From Aphis gossypii (taxonomy: Eukaryota; Arthropoda; Insecta; Hemiptera; Aphididae): 64,000 nucleotides of DNA. Below are positions 52,801 to 64,000 of the stretch, in pieces. Within the stretch, counting starts at the first letter, position 1, and each line of letters opens with the position of its first letter. The position numbers were made by a program, and so were the translations under genes. The stretch is from NCBI RefSeq assembly GCF_020184175.1, contig NC_065531.1, positions 26,929,213 through 26,993,212 of the forward strand, read 5' to 3'. The notes under the pieces are model-generated. The model was not told where the DNA came from. It ran no database searches and saw only the letters and a list, made by a program, of their open reading frames with translations.

Positions 52801-55800
52801 ATGTATATTATTATTATTATTATAGAATTTTCTTAATTTTTTAGATTAAAATATTTATTAGCAAAAATATTGCATGTAATATAATATTACCTATACGTTA
52901 TGTATTATTTATTATATATTACCTACCTTATAATAATATACCGTATAATATAACAGTGTTATTAAGTTCGTGGACTGTGGTATACAAATTGTATAGGATT
53001 AGAAAATATTTTTAGAAATTTCATTGTGTGTAAAAAAAATATATATATAATTAAGGTAATGGAAAAAAAAGGGTACATAGGTAACTGCTTTTCTGTACAT
53101 TAATTATAGAATATATCTCGTCATTGAGGATAGTTATTCACTAAAATAAATATATTAAATTTGAATTAAATAAGAAAATATTGCATACAAAAACAAATTT
53201 TTAAGTGAAGATGGTCTATCAAATAATTGTGTACCTTTAAGTTCCGATTAGATCACCAGAAACAACCCTCAAAATTAAAAATCGAAGAATTTTTAATGCT
53301 TCAAAAGATAATGACAAACGAAAAAAACATACAAAATTTTAAAACTAATACATGCATTGCCCCTCTCAGAATATACACATTTAAAATGTCTATGATTATT
53401 ATTAATGTTTGAATCACAACAATAAAATAACTGAAACAGTTAGGAAAAAAATTCTATTTTTATTTTTTAGTTTAAATATTTATGTCAAAATTTAATTTCT
53501 AATAACTAAAAAAAATAAATTGTATACAATATTATGTATATTTTTAAATAAAAAAATAGGTATATTTCATTATAGTGTTTAATTTAATTTATTTATTAGT
53601 TATTGTAACACATTTTTTAGTATCTTTTATTCTTTTTTAAATTATATATTATTGTTTGTTGTTTAATATTAAACATTTTTTAAATATTAAATTTCTGAAA
53701 TTTTTCATTCATTTTTCAAGTGTTTTGTTTAATTATAAAACTTTAATTTTTTTTTTTTTTTACTGCTAAGATAAAATTATTATTGTTATATATCTATAAT
53801 AATTGCAACAATTATGTTTGATTAGAATTATGTTTATAATTTTATAAGTTATACTATATTCAAAATAGAAGTTCTATTTTATAATATAAATTAAGGCTTT
53901 TTTTAGTTTCATATAAATAAAAATAAAATGAATTCATTATTTCGAAAAATCGTATTATTTTTTTTATTAAAAACATTTCACGTGCAGCGGACTTGTATTT
54001 TAAATATAACAATATATTTTAACTCAATCGTGATATTACATAATTAAACTCAGATGACATGACGTCTTGATAATCATTATATCCTCTCCCCCAAAATAAA
54101 AATAAAATAGATCTGAATAACTGTATATAATTGTATGTTCTATAGTATTTGATTGCATTGAATAGATTCATATTAATTTTTATTTAAAAAAAAATGTACT
54201 TTCGCCTTGGATCTTTTCATTTATAAACTTGATTTTAATTAATGCGTCTATAATGAGATCCTTTTGATAAAATAAATAATAGATATAAAAGATATATTTC
54301 AATGACAACTTCATAAATATATTATGCTTGGATAAGCATGGTTTGTAATGCAATAAGTAAGGGAAAATATTTGTACGATGAAAAATATTGAAAATAAAGT
54401 TCACTCTTAGCTGATAATTAATTTTACTTTATATTTGTTTTTTAATTTTAAAATATTTTTGATATTTTTTAATTATTAAATGTTAAATTTAGCTAATAAT
54501 TTTATTAATGAACGAATTTAAATATTAAACTTATATATTTTATCTTAACTACAGTAAAAAAAATATATATATATATTGCTTAAACCTATAAATTAATTTT
54601 ACATAGATTCGTTGTTTAATACTAATTGTATATAAACGTAGTTGGAAATGATAAGTTGTAAAACCATCTTAATGCCAATATTTAAATAAAAATATAATAA
54701 TTAATAATAATGCTATTATGTCATACATTATAACATAAACGAAAATAAGGGAAGATGATAGAAAAGAAGACGTATAACATTTAGTCCACAAAGAAACAAA
54801 ATATCAGATACACGACATAAAATTAAATTGTGCTATTAGAAAGATATTTCTTCTAGCACTTTCCTTCTAAAAGAATATGGATTCCTATTTGTGCTTATAT
54901 CATTATCATAATATTATTTAATAAAGATGTATTAAAAAAAAAAAAATAAAATAATAATTAATGCAATTATCTCAAAATTTTAAATAGTGAATATAATAAA
55001 CGACGTTTTGGTTGCCATATTTTGAACATAATTGTCACTTTGTAAACCTTACCCTTAAATAGTATTTTATAATATCACTATAAATTTCAAAATATTGGTT
55101 ACCTAATTATTCTAAATAAAATACTATTCTAAGCGGGTTGTCAATACGTATTATTTTAGTCATATATCTGCTTACTTTTATTTTAGGAAAAATACTGGAT
55201 GATTTAACAAATAACTTCTTACAACAAAATATATAATACATTTTTATTTGGCTATCGTTTAAATTTATATAATATAATAATAATAAAATCTTAAATTATT
55301 TATAATATATTATTATGTTATTATTATGTATTGAATGAATATAAGTACTTACCTACCTGTAGTTTTAAAAATAATTTTTGTTTTGTATACAATTATGTAT
55401 TATTTTATAAATGATCATAAATGATCTAGATTAAATTAAGTACATAAGTTTTTTTTTCTTTTTTTAATTTAAACTTGGTATAACAATTTATTAGTTTCGA
55501 CAATTAGGCATTAGCGAGAACATATTAAGGGAACAATATTAAATAGACGTTATTTACCAAAATAAAAAGGTAAATATAAAACTAAATTAAAATGAAAGTC
55601 CATAAGTTATTTAAAAATTATTATTATGTGAATAGACATTGGAATTAATGTTTGATAACAACATGTAACATCAAAAGTTATTAATACATTACTTTTAATT
55701 ATTTTATCGTAATAATACTTTTAAATTCTAAGACTTTTCAAGATATATTCAATATTCATAACATGAACCATTGAACCTATATTAAAACAGTAATATAAGT

Positions 55801-58220
55801 ATCAATGAATTACGAAACATGTGTCTTAATAACTATAGTAGTTTATGTATCGAATATCGATGTTTTATCAGGTATAATAAGCTTTTAAGATTATGTTATA
55901 TTTATAAATGTTAATCTGTTACGATTTTATTGTAGGCTCCAAATTGTATTTATTCCTAATATAATATGTAAGTTGATTATAAAATTAAAATATAACATAT
56001 ACATTAAGATTAAATACACATATTGTAATTAATAATACTCGTATAATGTGTTTATTTCCCCATAAATATTACTACAACCTAACACTGTGATTTCATTAAA
56101 CCTACACAGAAATTAATATCCATGTTACCATATTTAAATGGTATAATGTTATTGAGTTGAAATGAGTGCATTTTTCTAGAATATTATTTAATTATATATT
56201 ATTATATATTATGTATACAGGTTTATATATTATGCAATTCCAATGACCCTTGCTGTCGATGCTTTTTTTTTAAATAAAAACATTTTTAATAAACACGCAT
56301 TTTATGTAGGTACTTATACAAAACATAATTGAGATGTTCATAACAAATTAAGTACCATAATTATGATCTAGAAAATCAAAATTTAATTTAATTTACTTGG
56401 TAATTTGGTAAATTATTCATGATTTTCCAATATTCAATAAAGTGTGCATAAATATTATTATCTAACCAGTGAATATTTTATGCCATAGTAATTAATTGAT
56501 CACCATTAAATAACGATATGTAATTTACCTTATTACAATAGACATTATACATAGTATTTATAACACTATATTATGTATAATATGTATAATAACTTAAGAA
56601 ACTGTCTAAACATTTGTTATTTAAATTACATTAGTTACCTGAATATTTCATTTTGAGTTGATAACTGATTAATTATAATTACGAGTATATGACTCAATAT
56701 GTAGGTATCATATAATATTATAGTAAAAATGTAACAATGCATATTAAAAACCGCAATAAATCATCAATGTATTGAATATTTATGAATTTATTGGTATGAT
56801 TAAAGTATTAAAATATAATTAGATATTTAATAATGATATTACTAAGAGATTTTAACAAAGGACTTTCATTAGCATTGCGTACTTATTAAAATTGTGTGTT
56901 TTAATTTTAAAATATTATTTAATTGAACAATTGTTATTTGTTTATAAGCTGAATTGATAATGAAGAAAAAAATTATTATAACATAAAATATATATCAAAC
57001 AATCTAAATTAAATCGTTTGTAATAGTATTCACTTTATTAGAAAGTAAAAAGACGTTTTTCTGGCACAAAATCGTGCCTAAAGCATTTTAAACACCGAAC
57101 ATATATTGTAATATACATCATACACGATCTACACATTTTCAATTTAATATTCTTCTTATTATTAATAAAAGATTTTTTTATTTTTCTCTTTAATGGGGTG
57201 GTTAAAAAAATTCATACTATTGGAACTCGAATGATCGCAATTATTATGTTTTATGAGTATATATTGTATTCGCTTAGTCAATATTATATTTGATATTAGT
57301 AACTTAATTTTTTTATCACTGCCCTTGATAAAATGAGGAATACTCATAAATATTTTTCGATTTCAGTTACCATGATAGTAGGTAAAAACAAATAAACTTA
57401 CTTTCAACTTAATTTAATATGACAGAACGTTTCAAGTTCTTATTTCTAAAATTATTTAAATTAGTAAATATTATTTCTAAAATTAACTTTCAATTATATA
57501 GTTATTAAACGTTATCGATATAAAACATCTACCTATAATAAGTAAAGGTATTTAACTATAATAAAATAAAATAACGATTTAATCTCTATAGTTTCAACTT
57601 TTATTTACTTCAATAAATATTGTAAATAAAATAATATTTTGAAAATCAAATAAGTGATAATTGGTTTTACTTGATATTTAGTTAAACTATTAAAAGGAAA
57701 TATAAAAACTCATTAAATACCAAAATATAATGCTATTTTTTAATTAACATTCTACAGACGGCGTTTGGAACACAAATATTGTTTGTAGTTATTATATATT
57801 AATAAAATATCATTTTAAAAAGTTCATGATTTTACACCTTAACACTTTGGTGATTTTATACATGTATATTGTATACGTGTGCTAACATGCAAAAACTGGT
57901 CATCCAAAACGGTACTATTGTCGAGAATGTCGCTTTCTTTATTATCTTATAAATAAAGAGAAAAAGATAAAAGGTCATTATCGACCAAAATTCCAATTTA
58001 TGTCATGGATTTGAACGTATTAGCAGGTGTAATGTACAAGTAAAAATGTATTAACATTAAAAAAAAACAATTGTTATTAGTTTTATCAATATTATTTACA
58101 GTATTTTTTTTTATTAAAAACATCATTGGATATCGAAAAAAAATTGTTTACAAACAGAATTCAGTGAAAATTTGCAAATTAAATATATAAAGGTCAGAAG
58201 TCAATTAAATTGTACTGAAC
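49861..58220. other. AT-rich non-coding desert
   Basis: Eight kilobases with no supportable exon, repeat family or RNA gene. All ORFs are short and rich in Lys, Asn, Ile, Phe and Tyr, as expected by chance in AT-rich DNA. Confidence 0.55.
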
Positions 58221-58700
58221 ACAAAAAATGCCACTGAATATAATCTTAAACTTCCGTAACAGCTCCCATGCTTAAATTTATTATACAAGTATACGTTGTT
58301 GACGTGTGACCATTGTTGTTTATCACTAAAGTAGTAACCAATTTATTCTTCTTACAGTAACAAGTATCTATGAAACGTAACAAAAACATATCGATGCAAC
58401 ACTCGAACTGTTTCATTTCCTTCGGTTTCCTTTGGCCATTTATTAATGGTGTTCCACGGCGAACCTTTTTCCTTTCTCTCGCTCGGGAATTGAACACTTT
58501 GTACGCGCTGGATCTGAACCAAACGCATTTAACGAAGCTAATAATTTTGCGCTAGGTCGAAATTTCGTCCCGACCGGAAACTTTATTGAAGACACCGCCA
58601 CCCAGCCGAATTATAAAGGTTTTGCTGTGGTTAGAAATGGCGGGGTCGTGGGTGGGGAGCAATGGGGTAGTGATATCGATACAAGGCGATTTATCCAGGA
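58220..58700. other. GC-richer island without recognisable gene
   Basis: The clearest compositional island between 45 and 62 kb. The minus strand has an 83-codon ORF (58497-58246) with a basic N-terminus and a CC...CYC cluster; the plus strand is also open for about 60 codons twice. None was recognised. GACCGGAAACTTTATT and a C/G-rich segment to 58690 suggest a regulatory element or unrecognised first exon. Confidence 0.3.
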
Positions 58701-61033
58701 AAATATATTTATATATATATAATATATATGTCATACATTATGGTTTCATTGTAAACGCTTTACACACCAAATGACTGATATCAGATTGTAAATTATACAC
58801 CAATTTTTATGAAACAGGATTAAATTACAAAAATTAATAATCTAAATATTTATCAAAAGGATTCTAACCAGTGTCAATTTTACAGTTGTATAAATCGAAT
58901 TCGTATTAGTACTTATCATTTTACACTATATTCTTATTACGTTTTCTTCAAATTACAGAAGTATAATATTATTATATATATGTAGATATAGTAAATATTG
59001 GTATTAATATGCTTAAAACGTTGTACAGAAAAAATGTTAATCAAACTTGTTAAAATTACTAACAATCTTTTTGAACTATTTTTGTGCAAATATAATAAAT
59101 ATATTTTATTTTGATATTTTAGTAGAATAATAAAATATTATTGGTATTTAATTTTATTGACAAAAATATATTATACATATTTCATTATTTCGTTTTACAC
59201 TAAATTGAGTTATAATACTAAAATAATCTATACTTTTTTTTGTTCAAATTTATATTGGACGAGTTTAATTACAATTTAATAGAAACATAATTGAAATAAT
59301 TTAGCTTAATATATGCTCAGTATGAATTAAGTAGTATATTTAATTTACTATTATGTACTGTATTCTGTAAAATATATGTTATATTAATATTATTCTGTAC
59401 TAGTTAACTAATAAAATACTTTAAATGATAATAAAATACCCATTTGTATTAAATATACTTTAGTAGTTGTAAATTACAAGTAAAATTGCCAGAAACTATT
59501 TTTCAATTTAAACATTATTTATTTATTTTTATTCAATAAATTGAATAATTAGTACAGCGTAACAATAATTTGAAAACTTTAACTTTTATTGTTATTAAAA
59601 ATAATATTTATACCCAGTTTATTATACTTATAGTATATTTGTTAACTGTGAATGACTGATTAAGGTTTTATTATTTAAGTGTGCTATACAAATATTTAGT
59701 TTTGTATATGTCAGTTTGTTCAGTTTATGATTTAGTAAATTATTTAAATATAAATACTATTTTTTGATATGTTTTTAGAACAAATTGATAGAATCAAAAA
59801 TAATTTATTTTTATAGAGAAGAAAATACATATAGTGCCACTTTCAATGCTATATATTTTTAATTTATTTAATTTATTTTCTAATATATTGTCCTATTAGC
59901 AAGTACATTTGCAGTGATATAAGTTTTCTGCTAAGATGCATTGCATGTTGAAAGTTACGAATAGTTATTATACAAATAATTGTTGAGCTATACACCATAT
60001 ATATATTTACATAAAGCATAAGTACCTCATTTAATTGTAAATATATTATATTAGGTATTTTTTATTGATATTATTTTTAGTCTTATTTAATTTTTTTTTA
60101 TATCAATACAACAAATATTACTTTTATGTTGATATTATAGTATAAAATGTAGGTATATCCTTAAAAATCTGATTATTCCGTAAAAAAAATTTACTAAAAC
60201 GTTTTAAATGTGAGACGTAAAAATACTGTTCAACTTAAATTATTTTAAATAATAACAAAATATTTCCAATTCAATGTTTTTTATAATAAAACAACACACA
60301 TTTATGAATATTTCAGAAATATAGTTTTTGTTTTTAAAAAACTACGTTAATATTTTATATACACACAATCAAAAATAGCTTATGTAAATTGTAACTTGAT
60401 TTTTTCTAAAGATAATTACCAAATATAAAATTAATATTGGATTAATAATAATATAGCATTTAAGTAATTATTATATATATATAAATTCAAAAATTAAATT
60501 TTAAAATAATTATAATATTAAAAATTGTATAATCCTTTATGTAATTTACATACAATGGAGATTTCAAATCGCTGCATACTCTTGTATTTGTATTCACAAA
60601 CATGAGCATATAAGCTTCTATATGTATTTATAATTTATTTATTCAATGATATATTTTTGTTCATCATATTTATATGATTTTATATTGTTATTAAAAATAT
60701 TATTTGCAATTCCCGAAAAGAATCATAACAATATTAAATTTGTTTTATAATAAAATTATGACTTAATATAATATATTTTATTGAATCTTACTCAAGCTTA
60801 TATTTTTTAAATATGAATTGAAACCTAATGATAAAACAAACACATAATTATAAACATTTAGAACTTACAAACAAAACGGTAAGAATAGTTTAAAAATAAT
60901 TTACATAATAATGTTAAATACAAAATTATTGCAATCTATAAAACTATCTAGAGTTTATATAATTTATTTAGGCAACTAGTTATTAAAAGTAATATTTTTA
61001 AGTAGTTAAATTTATGTATATGTATATATATAT
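58701..61033. other. AT-rich non-coding sequence
   Basis: No gene or distinct repeat seen. Confidence 0.5.
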
Positions 61034-61190
61034 TTAAAATTTTTTTATAGGTCTCAAATAATATAGTCTTTGCTCAAAATCATTATTTATATCCAATGAT
61101 ATATCATTAAATTTAAATTTAACACATTCATTACAGTAATACACCCGACATCTACTATATAGTAGAGAGGTATCCAATTTTTTATGTTGT
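61034..61190 (-). repeat. Dispersed repeat, copy B (inverted relative to copy A)
   Basis: On the minus strand it reads LLYSRCRVYYCNECVKFKFN followed by a diverged NDFEQR, matching NDSEQR in copy A. At DNA level both share TGTAATGAATGTGTT and GATT(C/T)TGAGCA. An old copy, 11 kb away from copy A. Confidence 0.7.
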
Positions 61191-62735
61191 TTAAAATACC
61201 TATACATATATTTTGACACAAAAAAGAGTAAGTAGTCAAAAAATAGAAAAATCCGTCTTAATATTTGGGAAAACTACTAAAAGACAGCTGAAAATGGAAA
61301 TATTTATACTACACTTGTTTTTGATACAGTTAATTTTATTTTTTTTTCACTGATTAAAAAAAAAAAAAAAACGGTTAAATGCAAGTACTGAAAATGTTCA
61401 CTATATATTTACATTAAAATTTTCTAGCCATGATCATAAAATAATTGCCATCGTTTTAAATTATTTGTAGCAGAAATGTTACTTTATTTATATATTATGT
61501 TCATAAAACGTTTGTTATCTGTTAAAAATTGAAAATTGAATATTAAGATCTTTAAAAGTTGTTTATATGAAAATTCAATAATATTAAAATAGCCACTAAA
61601 TAAATAATTTTTTCAAGCATTTGAAATCCAAGTATTAAGTAGTAAAAAAGTTTTAAATGTCAATGATTAAGACTTCAAAATGTAATGAAAGTGAATTTGT
61701 ACTAATTTGTCTAGAAATATTATGATAAACAATTAAAAGTATTTTAAATTCCTGCTTAATTTTTTTTATGACATTTGATATTAAAATATTAGATAATTAT
61801 ATACGAAAAAATAAATAATGATTTTAATTTTTTGTTGGAATTCTAAAAATATTAGTATCGAACATTTAAAATTATTTTCGATCATGTTTATACTTATTAT
61901 TTAGACTATAATTTAAATGATACATTCTAACCTATTCACACCATTATACGGTACTTCAGTTTCGTTATAATATTGTCCTATAATTTAATAAAAATAATAT
62001 ATTATTGTACAGTGTACATGATGTATTTGAATAGAATTGTTTCAGACTGCTGTATAAATACTTTATATGTAAAGTATAAGAAGAAATATACTTAGAAACA
62101 GATGATTATCTAGTATCTATACATCATTTTTTAAACATAAAATTTTTAATCTATTAATTTTGTATTTTAAAGAAAATGAATGTTCTTTTTTTTCACGCGC
62201 AATATACATAAACACGATATATTATATGTATACAATGTATGCTATATACATATATTTTTATTTATGACTTCCTTTCATAATTACCTATGTGAAATATACG
62301 TATTTTACTTAATGTTTTTGCAAACTACAATGTACACATTGTACACGTTATATAATACATAAGGATGTAATTTACATAGGTACTAGTTTAATGTAAAACA
62401 CAATATATAATCCAGCAAAAGGATTAGTATTTATAAAATAATAATTTTTATACTTACTATTTATAAAATAATTATGATTATCATCGATTATAGTATCCCG
62501 AATAAGAAAGGATGTGGTGTTCTCTATTGTACTTATTAATTAAATATAATTTAAATAATTTAATACACGTTTGAGATTTGTTTACATAAAAGAGTTATTT
62601 AAATGTACCTATATTAGAATATATTGTTCATTTCTATTAATAAAGTATTCTTAAACTGATTAGTATCTAGTTTATAGATTTCAAACTAGAATTTGATTGC
62701 AACAAATGTAAGTGAGGATTTTTTTCTTTTAATTT
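61191..62735. other. AT-rich non-coding sequence
   Basis: No gene or distinct repeat seen. Confidence 0.5.
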
Positions 62736-62739
62736 CCGG

Positions 62740-62897
62740 CCGATGTTATTGTGACAATCTCGTAACTCTTCGTAAATGTTGGCAACTCGACATTTTTGTC
62801 TAGTTTCGTAGCATTATCAGCATTTTGGAAGAATATTACTGTTATGCTGCAAGTGCCAAGTAGTGAACATTTTCTGTTGTTTTTGAGATGTCAGTGG
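62740..62897 (+). other. Possible first exon and promoter of a plus-strand gene extending beyond the window
   Basis: A GC-richer segment begins with an ETS-like TTCCGG near 62746 and ends ATGTCAGTGG|GTAAGG, giving Met-Ser-Val and one base before a strong donor at 62898. This is the layout of a short first coding exon. The next exon was not found in the remaining 1.1 kb, so the gene, if real, continues past 64000. Confidence 0.25.
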
Positions 62898-64000
62898 GTA
62901 AGGTGCGCACGCGTTTGATATACATAGGTCTATTAACTACGCGTATAGATTGTTGATTACTGTGTTTTTGGCGAATATTGTTTTCCGGATTTTTTTTTGA
63001 AAACTCTATGCGCTTTAATAATGTTTGATATCTTTCTCAGAGTTTGTTTATTATAATATTTGTTCACTTGTATTGTAATTCCATTTCATGGATAATAATG
63101 TTTTTATTTTTAATATGGTGGTTTGATCTATACGTATTACAAAATTTCAAATGAACACTTCGCAATTTCACTTGTTTTGATGAATACATTAAACTTTTTT
63201 TGTACCTACAAATTTGAATTCAATGGGAAATGCATGCAAATACAATAATTGGTTTTTGTCCATTATCAATCATTACATTATTATACTGTTTAGATATTGT
63301 TTTAATATTATTAATATAATAAAACATTATCTAAGATTGAGTAATAATCTCCTAACCTATTAAAAAACGGTAAACAAGACTGATAAAATTATGTCAATTC
63401 AATATTAATTATAATATATATATATATATATCATAATATTATATTATAGCATCGATGAAGAATTCCGTGTATCTAAATATATACAAATACAATGTATATC
63501 TAGAAATATGTGCAATAAATTGAATGATTATTTAGGGAAAGCTTAATATTATTCTTGTGAGAAAAAAATAGGATAAACGAGGTCTCTATAATAGCTTATT
63601 CATATTATCATCACTCTGTGTGCACTTATACTAACTTTTATCTGTACAACTTTATAGAAAATTATACCACATAAGTGTCATGTGTTATATATTTTATTAA
63701 AAGATAATGTATTTGGCAGAAAACGTGAACTCACATGAATTTCTAAATTAAATTAAGTTTTATACACTTTTTCTTATGATGTCGACATGAATTCTTAAAC
63801 ATTTGTTTGATCACCAAAGTCAATTCTTTTGCTTTCAAAGAATAACCGTATTGTACATGTCTTATATTGTTTTTAGTTCATAATACATAAAGATTTTGGT
63901 ATTTTTTTTTTTCATTAATTTATTTGATAGATAACATAAGGACAAAAGGCGTCTATACATTCGTAGACGTGACCAACATTTTCTGTTCGAACAATGTCAT
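62898..64000. other. AT-rich sequence to window end
   Basis: (TA)n at about 63416-63431. A short inverted repeat CGTCTA (63950-63955) / TAGACG (63964-63969) lies in a less AT-rich segment reaching the window edge. No gene could be assigned. Confidence 0.4.

Noticed and set aside
53227..54404. Several 60-75-codon ORFs in the 53-54-kb region
   Set aside because: Composition (Lys/Asn/Ile/Phe/Tyr) and length are as expected by chance in AT-rich DNA; no splice context or family resemblance.

Overview
This is AT-rich eukaryotic nuclear DNA, almost certainly from an aphid or a close hemipteran relative. The evidence is an insect-type yellow gene with spliceosomal introns, long AT-rich non-coding DNA full of poly-A/poly-T runs and (TA)n tracts, and dispersed repeat motifs of a type I associate with aphid genomes. 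The species cannot be fixed by eye. No bacterial genes, operons, CRISPR arrays, rRNA or convincing tRNA genes were seen.

One gene is securely supported. It is a complete ortholog of insect yellow (yellow-y; MRJP/yellow family, cuticle pigmentation) on the minus strand, from the start codon at 43750 to the stop at 31323. It has five coding exons: 43726-43750, 43419-43625, 33886-34071, 32448-32735 and 31323-31888. They join into a 1272-nt CDS for 423 aa with a signal peptide. All four introns have GT-AG ends and are phase 1. Intron 2 is about 9.3 kb. A TATA box and an initiator lie just upstream, and an AATAAA signal follows the stop.

Layout: 1-31.2 kb (downstream of yellow) is mostly non-coding. 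It holds a possible short spliced transcript (691-1216), several islands of higher GC with no recognisable gene (8.8-9.3, 11.65-11.86, 12.7-13.1, 18.8-19.1, 22.7-23.3 and 25.4-25.8 kb), two inverted 15-bp-period repeat arrays (14.8 and 16.2 kb), a perfect 22-bp hairpin (9.9 kb) and a decayed Jockey-type LINE (28.84-30.3 kb, minus strand). 31.3-43.8 kb is yellow; its large second intron holds an unusually long plus-strand ORF with a weak XK-family-like segment and several GC-richer islands. 44.16-44.77 kb is a 608-bp foldback element about 370 bp upstream of the yellow start site. 44.8-64 kb is mostly AT-rich DNA with two copies of a dispersed repeat (49.6 and 61.1 kb), a GC-richer island (58.2-58.7 kb) and a possible first exon of a plus-strand gene (62.7-62.9 kb) that would continue beyond the window.

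The yellow model rests on direct translation and exact splice-phase agreement and is robust. The other calls are partial, and their confidences say so.
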